In this document: one piece after another, positions 1 through 13,600 of the stretch
Layout: every line of letters starts with the position of its first letter
Position numbering within the stretch: position 1 is the stretch's first letter
Source: Ophiura sarsii
Taxonomy: Eukaryota; Echinodermata; Ophiuroidea; Amphilepidida; Ophiuridae
Length of the DNA: 64,000 nucleotides
NCBI GenBank assembly: GCA_035610835.1
Contig: CM069459.1
Coordinates: forward strand, 52,503,755 to 52,567,754
Direction of reading: 5' to 3'
Notes under the pieces: model-generated
What the model saw: only the letters and a program-made list of their open reading frames with translations
Database searches by the model: none
Told to the model about the DNA's origin: nothing
Position numbers and translations under genes: made by a program

Positions 1-1489
1 GAAAATTAACCACCTTAACCACCATGTTCATCTTACTAAACTGTTTATGTAAAGATTATTACATACTGTTTCTGTACATTCTTCTTTGTATATTGTGCAT
101 TTTTTGTATAAGTGTGTTTAAACGGGCACTTCACTCAAACTTTCCTCAGCCCCCATTCCATTTAAATGGAATTTGTATTTCAACTCTTGCTAATTAATAG
201 ACAAGCATGTCTATAAAAATTATATGCTACAATTGTATTGGTGACGAAACGTAATGATATACCACTAATGTGTACTGACTCTTGTCCCTGCGTATAAAGG
301 CAACATTTTTACTTGCCCGCATGGTCCCCGCTAAGTCCTAAGTCCCCCAGGGCCAAGGTTGCAACCGGAAAGTACATTAATCAAAACTTTTTACCTTCAC
401 GCCTGAATACACTCTCCAATCAAATACAAAGCAAACCCTTTAGAACAAACAAACGGGTTTCAAATATTATCTCCCATACAATAAATCCAAACCACCTCAT
501 AATCATTTCATTTTCATACCGTCCTCCATGGTTCTAGTCAGATCCTAACATATCATGTTAAAACCAATACAATGTCAATAACCGCCCCATTGATAACCAC
601 TAAATCTAACACTGCTAAACCCCATCAGCCGCGAAACTCGAAAACCGCGAAACCCGAGAACAGCTCGAGTTTTAATCCACAATATTGTTTTTCAGAATAT
701 TTTTATTTTTAAACATGTTATTTCATCATGACTGGTGCCAAATGAAAGATGAGGATTTAAGCTTCAATATGATACAAATATATGCGAGTATAAATCATCA
801 GAATCGTGATTGAAAACATCAATTTTTAGCCATTTTTGATCAAATTTCGAGAAAAAAACGGCCACGCGCAAAAATAATCGAGCTCGAGATGACCTCTAAC
901 GACGCTGTTGGGGGATTATTTTGGGTAATCTTAGTTAGTTTTCAAAATATTTCACCAATTTTAAATAATTTTCAAAAATGTCCACACAAAAATAGAAATT
1001 GGGTCATTTTTTTTTTAAATGGATCGGTCGGGCCCGTAGAACAGGGGGGTTCGTCACTTACATGTACAATATGTACGATTACTGCAATTACCCAACAATT
1101 TGCTTTTCAGTTATAGAATATCCATTGACAACTTCAGATACTGTACATTTATATCATAATCGAAAACTCAAAAGAGTCGACAAAAGTTAAACGTGAGCGA
1201 ATAAACAAACAATTGTTTTGTGTGAAGGGATCACCTCCATAAGATACGTTAGATAGTGAAATCCTTTTTAAACCCCTGAGAACTACCGGCCGATTGGTTG
1301 AAATTTAGAATGTGTCAAATATTGTGCCAATCAGAGACATCGTTAGAATAATTACAATTTTCAAAAATATTAGCATAAAATGTTTATAAGCAAAACTGCA
1401 ATTGGTCATCAAAATGATTATATCATGTAATTGACCAATGGGAATTATTGTACGAAAGACAGGTAGTGCCCAGGGGGTTAAACAACATC
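1..1489. other. Non-coding DNA downstream of gene 1
   Basis: No supported gene. It contains AT-rich sequence, a stretch rich in CTCGAG/CCGCGAAAC words (about 625-890), and the presumed 3' UTR of gene 1 just below 1490. Short frames here have no recognisable domain. Confidence 0.5.
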
Positions 1490-1648
1490 TCACATCATTT
1501 TAACTACGCATCCTAAAATCTCCAGTCTCATTGGACAATAGACATCGTTACAGGTCCTGGGCTCTACTTGAACGATGCTGGTATACAAGGGTTGGTCAAA
1601 TAGGATCTTGACGTGGGTGTCGTCGCCTGCTGTATTGGCTTCAAATAA
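1490..1648 (-). CDS. Gene 1 exon 8: end of F5/8 type C domain and stop
   Basis: 159-nt terminal exon after acceptor TTTGCAG, phase 0. It encodes LFEANTAGDDTHVKILFDQP and ends MRLEILGC, V-V-K-M-M, TGA. LEILGC is the conserved closing cysteine of F5/8C domains. It has two additional cysteines (RTCNDVYC). No clear AATAAA was found in the following 400 nt. Confidence 0.82.
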   Translation of the reverse strand, partial: LFEANTAGDDTHVKILFDQPLYTSIVQVEPRTCNDVYCPMRLEILGCVVKMM

Positions 1649-4600
1649 CTGCAAATGAAAATATAATAAGTTATCGTTATAGTAGGTATGAAATCAAAAT
1701 ATATTCGTCAGAACGATCGTAGTGAATAAGAATATAATTGTTTTACGTAATCATGAATGAATATGTAAGATGGCTTGAGGCGTAGTGATTCATTCAGGTC
1801 AGTTTGCCCGCCATATCCACATCACTCTTCAATTTTTTTTTTTTTTTTTAATTGTCCATTTATAATAACTCTGTTGCTGGTTATGGGATTAGTTTAATTC
1901 AAGTGAAACGGTATTTCAGGGCAGTCTGCTCTAAACATTTTAAGGGCCACAAATTTTAAAACACATCAATCATCATTCACCTTGTAAGTATTCTTGCCCC
2001 TGAACATGTATAAAGCAACATGTCTTATCGATAACCATTGCACAGTGTTACATTATACATGCTGAAGGGCTGAAAAACGTATACAAGATTTTGACAGTAC
2101 AGCAACAAAATATCAAAGTCTATCAGCTAACTCTTATCTAGTCTAGGCAGGAAGTAATACCCCTGTCACACAAACGGCGATCGGGCCTTGCTTGCGTTGC
2201 GCTGAAGAAAGTATCAAAGCGCCAAGCAAACGCATAAGAACAGATTGAGGACGCAGTGGACACTGACTAGAACGGGAGAGGGTCCCAATGTAACACGCAG
2301 GAAGAGCGCGGAAAACTGCTCAATATTATCATGTTTTTTAAACAAGGTAGATTTTAGTGCGCTCCTATCCAGCTTATCACATTTTCACGGCGCTCATATT
2401 ACGACCCATTGTTTTTTCTATTTTAACGTCTCACGGGCTCTAAATGCGCTTCAACAAAACAGGCGCGGTGCACTGGCGCTCAAAGGTGACCATGGGGACC
2501 TTCTCACAACCCTCCCACATCCCAGCCAGTTCCCACTGCGTCATCGAGGGATTCTCATCACTTTCACTGTTCACATCCACCCTAGTGATGACCCCTTAAA
2601 GTATAAACATATCATGTATAAGAGAAGAATTTCTTCTAGCCTTCCCCATACCCCTCCGCCATAACTAGCAGGCTTTTTGAAGTTGGCCGGAGAGCTAATT
2701 TAAGAGTGTGTAAATGAAATTGACTGAAAACGGGAAACATTACCTTTGTACTACCATAGTCATCTTTGATGTAATGTAGTTGTCCAGAGCCGGCAGGTTG
2801 CTCACATTTGACATAAATAGATGTGACCCAAGAGCCATACCCTTGGGTTATCAAGCCTGCAACTGTCTGGTTCTTACGCAAATCAATCTTGATCCAGTGG
2901 TCAGTTAGAGTAGTCACGGGAACCCATCGGGTATTATGATTGAATCGAGCCAACGCAGGGCCATAGATATTCTCCTTAGCAGAACTAGCTGTGATTTGTG
3001 CATCGGTGATCTCGCCACTCTCCATTCCTAACGCAGCCTCGATGCAATCTGTAATGCAAACATCAAATTCGGGAGTGTATTCAACGTACGATTCAGTCAA
3101 AATTACAAATGCGTCATTTCTTTACGATAAATCGTAAGATGCCAAATTGTTGACTTTCATCACCATATTTGGTCATCATCATATTTGGAATCACCATTAT
3201 AAAATCATTACAATGAGTACAAACATATAGAAATAGTAGGCATATACGACGGGTATTAAACAAATTATAAATATTTTAAACAGGTTCGCCGTCGTGGGTG
3301 GAAAAGAGACAATAATAGGAAAACGATCTCGCCCGGGAGTCGAACCCAGGATCTGTTGCTTGCTTGGCAACTGCCTTATCCATTGGGCCACAAGACCTCG
3401 CATGGTAAAGCATTGAAATAGTATTTGTTCAGTATATTTTCTTGAGAGACTTTGAAAGTTGGGAAAGGTTTCTAAAATAATTCTGTTTAGTCCAACATTC
3501 ATCTAGATAGTGTTAAGATGCTATACAGCGATCGAGCAAGGCAACGATTCAGAGACATTTGGTGGTTTGTTGGTTTACATTTAGTCAAGACATAAAGCAA
3601 GATTTACCAACATGGAGTGAGGGGAAAATGTAATAACAAAAGATAATGATGAATCTACACAATCTCCCATTAAACCTTCATGACTTTAATATTTTTTTCA
3701 TTGATGAATTGAAGGTCAATGAATGAAGTATGAATGGTTGTACTCTGCTATGTTGAGGAGTGACCGAATTGATTGTAAGATGAAATATACTGGATTGGGA
3801 TAAATTGGAAGGAAGCTGCCAAATTTAGATTCGGTACATATAATACAACCAATAAGTGTAGAATAGGATGCCTTATGAAAAAAGATTCAGAATCGTGGCT
3901 AGTAATAAGTCAACCTTACCACACGTTGTAGAATCAGATGCTGGTTCCCAGGCTGCTGAATTCGCATCGAAAGCAGTGCATGTGATTGCTGTTGGACCAC
4001 TTGCTCTAAATCCTGCATCACATGTGATGGTTTGTATGTCGCCGTCAATAAAAGACGATGCCGAGTCTGACACAGCTCCACACTCAGGGCCATCAAAAGC
4101 TTTACATTCGGGAACTAAATTGTAGATAGATAATTATAATTATATAAAGGGTTATGCATTTACCACGGACGGTATTTAACATTCATCGAGATATTCTACA
4201 TTTCTTCATGATACTATACAGTGACCAAACAATTAAGGCAAATATTATGTCAGAGAAATTAAGTGGTTTGTTGATTTACATTTTGTCAAGATAATATATC
4301 AACCTGGAGTGAGGGAAACAAGTAATGAATGACAAAGGATAATGACGAATTTATATTTTGTCATTCTCCCAATAATTTATTTTCCATTGATGAATTAAGG
4401 GTCAATGAAGTGTGAATTAATTTACTCTGTTAAGGCCGCACTGCGATATTAGTCCGTATGGCTCATACGTATAAGTGACTTGTACGTAAGGATTATGCGA
4501 TAGGAACCAAAGCAATATTTTGCAAAAACTACGTACCTTTAACAATTGAAACTAGTGTAAATATTTAAATATTACATAGCGTGGGAAATTTTCATTGGTT

Positions 4601-7600
4601 TACTTCAATTTACATTGGGGTTTGGATGTATGGTATTGCAAAATATTACTTTGACTATCGTATAAGTCTTGCGTACAAGTAACTTATGAATGAGCCATGT
4701 AGACTAATTTTGCAGTGCGGCCTAAGTTGAGGAGTGATAGCTGTTTAAAATAGTAGGATAGTTTTGACAATGGCGTAGAGTTGAAAATGTGTTACTTGTT
4801 TCATTTCTAATGGATTATAAGATCAAATATATACTGGATGCTGCAACTTATTGTAAATGAGGGCGCTATTTTAGACCTGTACTAATCTCAGGGTAATCTG
4901 ACACGTATGATCAGATTATGAATGACTGTATTTGGCAGTTGTCTTAAGTTTATAAGTTAAGAAGAGTTCCTAATAGATTTTTTTTAAAGTTAAGAATAAA
5001 AAAACTCTTCTAAGGATTAGAAGAATATTACCTTAGAATTTAAGAAGAATTCCTTAGTAAAGTTAAGATAGCTTCCGACCTTTTATGTTCTTCTTAAGTT
5101 GTTTTATGAAATAGAAGATAAGAATCTTCATAACCTAAGAAGAGTTCAGGATTTAAGAATAATTTTCAGGATTTAAGACGAATTAATTCTTCTTAAATCC
5201 AACTTTCTTAAAGTTTTATGAAATAGGGCCCTGTTGCATAATAACACACAATCATATCTTACCACACGTAGTATGATCTGATGTTGGCTCCCACACTGCT
5301 GAATTGTCATCTAAATTAATGCACATTATTTGTGCTGATCCGTTTACTCGAAATCCTGCATCGCACGTGATTGTTTGTTTATCGCCGTCGATAAAAGACG
5401 AAGCAGGGTCGGCAACGGCTCCGTTATTTGGTGCGGCAAAAGCTCCACACTCGGGAACTGAAACAATTGCAAAAAAAAACCCAATAGTATTTTAGTTCTT
5501 AAATGTCATCACCATTATATATATCTATAAAATGTTTTAATTCGGTTTCAGCTGTCAAAGTGTGGTATAGAGTAGAACATAATGGACGTTTTTATATGTT
5601 CCGTTTAATAAAACGAACAGAGGCTTTTATTTGATAATTTAACTCAGAAGCACCTTATTATGAGCTTTCTGGTTGAGAAGTATGTGTTCATTCAAATTCT
5701 TCCAATGACCGATTTGATTTAATCAATTTTTGTTCTGTACGTTTTAAAGGTTATTCTTAAACAGGTAACAATCCCCCATTGGTTCTCAGAGAAATCGGCG
5801 ATATTTATATGAGACAATATAAATCGGGTATGAAGGATTGTAAACTGACTGTATTTTTCAGTTTTATGGGATACCAGGTTGCATAATGACACGCAAACAT
5901 ATCTTACCACACGTAGTATGATCTGATGTTGGCTCCCACACTGCTGAATTGTCATCTAAATGAATGCACATTATCTGTGCCGATCCGTTTACTCGAAATC
6001 CTGCATCGCACGTGATTGTTTGTTTATCGCCGTCGATAAAAGACAACGCAGAGTCGGCAACGGCTCCGTTAGTTGGTGCGGCAAAAGCTCCACACTCGGG
6101 AACTGGACAAAGTGCAAATAAAAACCCAATGGTATTTTAGTTCTTAAATTTGATCACAACTTGGTTATAACCTAAAATAGCTATAATTTCTTTTAATGAG
6201 GTGTCATCTATCAAGTATGGTATGGAATAATAAATAATGGACTTTTTTTTATTTATATGTTCCTTTTAAATGAAATGAACTGATAAATCTTCAAGGCTTT
6301 TATTCGATCATTTAGCACAGAACCACCTTACTAGGAACTATTTTGGTTGAGTAGCTAAATGAACGGGCAAAAAATATAATGCATATTTCTATTCTTCCAA
6401 TGATCTACCTGATTTAATCAACTTATGTTCTGTACGTGTTATGAGTTTATTATAAAACTTACCGCACTTAGTAGGAGCTGGTTGCCAATCTGCATACTTT
6501 GCATTTATATTGGTGCATGATCTTTCTGTCGATCCATTTGCCCTAAATCCTGCGTCACATGTGACTGTCTGCGTATCACCAACGATGAAGGATGCTGATC
6601 GGTCCAAAACATCTCCATTCCTAGTAACGAAAGCGCTGCACTCGAGAACTAAAGCCATTCAGAAAACAAACAAAGTTAAGTGGCAGTTTCTTTGATGGCA
6701 TTCCCTTATTTTAAGCCCTGTTGAATATAAGTGCAAGCTTGGAGGTTAAGGATCAAACCCTTTTAAAACTGAATTCACTGGAGCTCCCACTAACTCTATC
6801 CAGGGCATTCACATACGCATTCACGCACAAAACGTATAAGGTTCAATTTTAGCGGGTTCTCCTCGATTCACCCACGCCGCCTTGTATGTTATCGAATGAT
6901 CACGGTTTAACTGAATGCTAGCCTTACAGTCTTTTCACAATTCAAGTCTCACCCTCCCACAGGTATACGATCTTGAAAACATTATATCACTTACCACCGC
7001 AAACTGGATGTATCGAAATACGACACGTCACATCCGGTGCCCATGCTAAAGCGTCGTCACTCTAATAACGAAATGAAACACAAATTAAGATAAATATTGA
7101 TGATGCATATCCATGCCGGTGATAGACACAGTTGGTCACACATTTTGAATCCCAGAGAGGTAATCACGTGTTTGGGATTAGCAGCCATCTTGTCGGGCAT
7201 AATGTTTAAGAGATTTCCGAAAAGAGACGTAATTGATAGCACAATTCTTGATATGAATATTATGACCCACTCGATTGAATCCCGTTGTAGTCTGATGTTT
7301 TAGCTTGGTTACATACATGGATGGATATAACTATTATGGAATTAAACGTAAAAATGAATTTTGATTACAATTCTAAAATATTCATCACATGTACGTTGGA
7401 AATAAACTATTTCACCCTAAAACTGCTAGACTTGGAAAATCAACTCTAGTGTATTATTGTTTCGAATGTTATCCCTTATTATCAGTTTGACGCAAATGGT
7501 GGCATAACCTCGTATGCATAATTTAAAACGGCATCGGCACGTTCCCAATTCTGGATAAGGCGGTATACAAATCCGTGTGATCGTAAGGGATAGGTTACTA

Positions 7601-10600
7601 AATGACCCCTGACCCAACAACAATATCCTTTTTAACCTGATTCCAAACGGCACAGATAAAGCACTATAGTTTGATCAGTTCTAAATTGGCCAAGCCTCCT
7701 TACAGCAGCGAATGAATACAGAAGGGCGCGGGCGCAAATGAAGGTATCAACCGCACTGTCCATCATATGCGTGACGCGTGCGTGCGACCAAACCCGTGTG
7801 CATTTGGCCATAATCACGCAAGTACGCTACGCTTGGGTTACTTTTTAGCGCGGAGAGATAAAAACTGAATATTTCTCGCCAATTTGGAGTTGATTTAAAT
7901 AGCGTTAACGTTAGGTCTAGGACTAGGTTAAAAATTACACATGCCCGGAACTACAAGATCCCTAACCTTATTTCAAACGACACAGATCAGCATTAGAGTT
8001 AACGTTAGTATTAGACTAGGTTATTAAACAACCCCTGATATGAGATCCCTGACCTAAATCAAACGGTATAAATAAAGCACCCGGGTTAACGTAGGATTAT
8101 GGCTCGGTAAATATGACAATGACCCCTGAACCGAATACAAGATTCGCAATCGTATTTAGATGCAGATTGAAAAAAATTCAAAGATAGAGGTTTTGGAATT
8201 ACTTTTATTGGTTCAGGTTGGGTAGACTTAAAGCAATATTATGTGATATTTTTCAAATGTGTACACATATTTCTTTCTCTCTATCAGGAAAGACTTTCCT
8301 GGACTCCTAAATCTACTTTGACTGTTGTTTTTTTCGTTAAAATACATCACAGAACTCATAATCATAATTGAAATCTGCTTCCAATTTAAGGAATTTTTCA
8401 ACATATTTGTTTCGATTTTCATTCCGCTATGGGTGTGTTCACTTTTCAACAGTTATGGTCGTACCCGGAAACACTGTAAACGGCGTTAACACGGTATCAA
8501 ATCATGCAATTCTATTTACGGACGAAAAATCCACTCAGAAGATAAACTGTCCTGTAACTAGGAATACTTATATTAAAATCTGATTTTGCAGTAATTATGA
8601 AACGTATGGCTCGATCTTTAACTAATATATTTTAGTTTCATGGTTATAAATGTAATTTGACAAAAAATGCATTTCTTGAAAAAAGATCCCATAATATGTC
8701 TTTAATGATTAAAAATTGCCTTCACGGTAGTTGGTCGCAGCAATAATCAATGCAATTACTACTGAAGTGCAATTAATAATTAAAAGCATTTGTTGCTATC
8801 GTAACTGAAATTTCTTGACTCGTAGTTTATAGGGACGTCATTGTCATTTCTTAATTCGTTAAACACAAACGCTGACAGGCTAAAACTCGCATTTATGTCA
8901 TGATTAGAACGGGTTATTTTCCATTTCATTTATTACAACATTTTATTGATATTTTATATATCATATTATGTTGTCACAAATTGTAAATAAGATGATAGGA
9001 CATTAAAGGCAATCTACTTGGGATGTAGTAATAATGTGTCGATTAATATATTAAACTCCTAAATCACCGGGCGTGTTTTGGGAATATAATCATCGGTGGA
9101 GTAAAACAGGTCACACTTTGGGATCGAACCCGGGTCGCTCGCGTAGAAGAAGTTTTCTTTGCCAGCACGTCTGGTCGCGCCACGACACTACTGGGAGGCG
9201 CGCAGCTACCAGCACATATTATAGTACTTTAAATTCTGTAATAGTGTTTTGTAGTGATGAGTATGGTTTGAATTTTAAATACTGTTTAAAGAGTAGGCCT
9301 ATACGGGTCCTGAATTGTTTTTTCTTGTCTCGCGTTAGAATGCATAAATATTTTTTGAATGGATTTTGCATGTTTTGGTGAGAAAATAGAAGGAAAAAAT
9401 TATTTTACTATATTCCTACCCCCGCCCATACCCCTGCCTCCTCCTTTAAACACAAAGGAGAATAGTCATGAAAAAAATATTATTGCATCCCTGTGACATT
9501 ATACATACACTTAAATTATATGTCCGTATGCACAGAACAACCTAAACCTGGTCTAACTTTTAAACCTATAGCTGGGGAGCGCGTCGGTCCCGGTCTGCTG
9601 GCACAGGGAGTCATATACCAAAATGTTCCTTGATGTCTGTAGTATACAATCTAGGTGGACATCCTTGCCAACTTGGATGTTAAGTTGAACTTTGACCTCG
9701 ATTTAGGTCAAAGGTCAAATTTTTCCTTGAATGAGAAAGTTCCTTTGAAATTGGCACGTCGTACAACAAAATTTGGTAAAAATACCTAATTTATCATACA
9801 AATTGAAAAGAAGGTATGGCATAAACATTTAAAATCAATCTTAGACATCAAAAGTAAACCATTTTGAAAATATTATTTAAAAAAAACCAACTTTTGTGCA
9901 TTTTTGGTGCATTTGTTTAATTTTTAATATTTCATTAATTTTTGAACAACCTTATGGTCTTTTTTAGTTAATCTGTAACTTAAGGGGGGGTCTAGGTTGA
10001 TTTGCACCAAATTTGGAAACAGATTTTCTCAATGTTACCGTGGACTTACCCCTTAGAGTCATATATCAAATTGAAGCTTAGGTAACAGCGTTTCAAAAAC
10101 TGCGCGTTATTTTGATCTGGTTGCTATGGTAACCAGACAAGGCCTCTGATTGGCTAAACACTGGGACAAAGATATCTAGAAAACTGAATGTTGCATGTTC
10201 ACCATACTTTGGTAGATGATGTATGGGAACAATACGCACAAATTAATGAAGCCGGATTTTTTATACGGTTGCCATGGTAACCAGGAACCGACCAATCAGG
10301 TAATTTTACGTTATAATTCAAATTTGGAAAGATAAATTGAAAATCCGGCTTCATTGGTTCATTCCCCTATTCAAGCTTAGTATCCATTCGAAATATCACC
10401 CTGATACGAGGTTTAGTTTTCTAGTTATCTTTGTACCAATATTGCAAGTTTACGTGTTTTATAGTTTTGAGATATCGAGCAAAACGTATGAAAAATATCA
10501 AAATTGGCTAGAAAAAAAAGGTTTACATTTTGGATAAAAATAGTTGTTCAATTATGGAGGAGCATGAATTTAGACACATGTTGAGCCATTTTGGGTGAAA

Positions 10601-13600
10601 ATAGCAAATATATTAGCATTTTTATTGATTTTTAAAGATAAATGGCTTAAAAATAGCCGAGTGAGAAAAATAAAGAAATACATAAGAAATTACGCTGACT
10701 TTGAAATTTCGATGATTTATGATGTGTAATTAATTATTTTAATATTTTAATAAATAAATTTAATCAAATGTTACAATTATTTGATCAAAAAATAATTAAA
10801 ACTGAAAATGCTTAAAATCGCAGGGTGAGCGTTTTCTACATACAAATGTATACAAAATACCACCGATATTTTGAGACACCCGAAACTCAATTGACCATAA
10901 CATCAGAACCAAAAATCCAATTGACATCAAACAAAAAGCATTTTAAAGCAGAGACTTAGCAGTTTTCTACTGTGCTAATATCTCATTTTTGTCTGATGCA
11001 CTGAATTTTAATATCTGACCAACCTAGACCCCCCCCCCCCCCTTAATATTACTTTTTGCATCTCTGCCTTTTTTTCTAAAAAAATAATTTTAAAGATTGA
11101 ATGTGAGGATCACTTGTAAAGGCATCGTTAAAAGGTTATTGATATTATGGCTTTACATAAAAAGTACTGATTTCGGGTGACGAGCTGTTTATAGCGGAGA
11201 GTGCAGAAAAATGTTGACCAATACAAATAGCTGGGGAGCGAGCATGGTTTTTCGGTCCCGGTTTGCTGGCACAGGGAGTCATACCAAAATGTTCCTTGAT
11301 GTGTGTAGTATATAACCTAAGTGGACATCCTTGCCAACTCGGATGTTAAGTTGACCTTTGACCTCGATTTAGGGTCAAAGTTCACATGTGTTTCAATGGG
11401 ACGTTAAAACTTTAATTTAACATGGGAAAAAATTAAAAAACAAATTATTGACCACAAAAAGTATATCATATTGTTAGGCTGACTGTTTAGAGCAAAAAAG
11501 TTAATCACAGCTTTGATCATTGATCAATATTTTTTGACCTTTGAAAATGACTTGTCATAAAAAAAGGCAATTTTTGGCAATTTTTCACAAATTCGGCCAA
11601 AATTCCACTTTTTTCTCCTTTAAAAAAAATATTGTAACTCATTGAGAAGTGATAAACCATGTTTTAAGGTTGGTATATCAATGTACTTGATATTAAGATA
11701 AATTTTGAACATCAATGGTTTGCTGTTGTCATGGCAACATACTTAAATGGCTTCCAAACACGTCAACAATTGGTCAAAATGGAGGAAATTTAGACATAAA
11801 TGGTGGTTGCTATGGAAACTGCATTGCCGGTAGATTTTATAATTGTCTTAAAATCAAAGTAGGTCTATTAACCAGCAATATTAGATGTATTCCGATCATC
11901 CAAGGGCCATAATATTTTGAAAATAATGATTACATGTCATTTTTTGCCAATTTCGTGAAAAACGGTACAAAATGGCGGATTTTGCTGACATGTCATTTTC
12001 AAAAGGACATAGGTCAAAAAGTATTAATCGACAATTAAACTTGTGATTGACTTTTTGGTTCTAAAAAGTCAGCCGAACAAAATTATCTACTTTGCATGGT
12101 CAATATCGTCAGCCTGCTTCGATAATTGCCTAAGGTCATGTTTTTTATACTGGGTACCCAAAAAAGGTGGATCTGTTACATTTGCACTACATATTATTAC
12201 TTTGCATGCATATATTTTGGCTATTCTTTATCACACATACTTAAATTTGGTCTTATTTTGATGAGAAAGTATTTGGCCTTTATTTTAAACAGAAAAATAT
12301 AAACTACCATGGTTCTGTTAATTACAATAGTTCGTTAAACCTAATTAGTCAGGGGTGGAGGAGTATGTGGAGGAGGAGTATGTGGAGGAGGAGGAGTGCA
12401 TAGTTGAACAAGTATGGTGCAATATACATTGGGCAAACATAAAATGCACTGGTTTCACTCTTGGTACAATTCTATATTGAAAACATAACATTATTGAAGT
12501 ATATTTGAATTAAAAATATAATTAGTTAATTTTAGGAATCATTAATTAGCATTAAATAAGAAGCTAAAAAAAATGTTAAGAAACGTAAGTTGGTCGCAGT
12601 TTGCAAATGTATGCAAACATTTGCCTGCACCAAACTGTCCATTTTAAAAATATAGAAAGGTTGAGGTACCCTTTTGAATAAATAAATTTAACTATTTAAT
12701 TAAAAATTAAAATAAGATATGTAATTAACCTCATGTATTCTGTATTGTCTGGATGTGAATTAGCACATTTTGTTAAATGCGTTTAAGTGTGGTGTTATTA
12801 CTTGTTTTTAACTGTGTTACCAAATAAGTAAAAAACTGCTGGTTTTCATCAAGCTTGTAAACTCAGGAGAATTATTAAATTCTTAGGAATGCAACTGACC
12901 TGACCTAGTATAGGATGACCAGCATAAGCAGTTTGCCTATCAACATTGGATCACCCTATATGTTGAATACAACTTACAACGAAAACAATTATATTTCAAA
13001 CTTAAATCAGACTCTTGAAATTTGAATACTGGGTTCAACCATTATGGAAACTAACTTAATTTGTTCATTTGAATGTGCTTTGCACATCATGAAGGTACAA
13101 GAAGAATGAACGCAATTAATTGTATGCCACTAAACATGTGCCATTGGGAAAATTTGAGTCACCCTGTAGTTAAAGGGCCCCTTTTTATGGAACATTATTT
13201 GAAACTCATACCACTTTAAGCATTTGCCACATCAACATCAAATTGGAATGTAAAATCATGTTTCAGATGCAAATATAAATTCATTCAATTTAATGAGTTG
13301 TGGATAATCATGTATACCTATAAATTAATGTTTTAAACACCCTATATGTGAGAAAAGGGTGACTTTTAAAATCAATCAATGTTCATGTACATGTAATTGA
13401 TGCATTTTTATTTGAAATCTACTTGAATTTGGTTAAAATACTAGTCTTTGTATGTATGTAGTATAGAAGCATTTTTCTGGAACTAAATAAACAAATTTGT
13501 AGACACCCTGTATGTAGAATTTCAGATTCGTAATGAAATTTAATTTGCATATGTCTGGATGGGTATTTTATTAAACTACTTTAAATCTGTACTGAACTTT

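Noticed and set aside
2245..2664. 139-codon plus-strand frame
   Set aside because: No domain, it lies in a gene 1 intron within a dispersed repeat, and it is not kept in the related copy at 50225.
3868..4125. Plus-strand frames opposite the CCP exons, e.g. ALNPASHV-type frames at 5304, 6510, 26349, 30449, 52396, 53414, 55012 and 56277
   Set aside because: Antisense shadows of the CCP exons; recurrence reflects exon duplication.
9112..9190. Possible tRNA gene with GGGATCGAACCCGGG
   Set aside because: Only the T-arm/B-box is convincing; the remainder does not fold as a tRNA, and the related site at 60058 is diverged. Treated as part of the intron-1 module.
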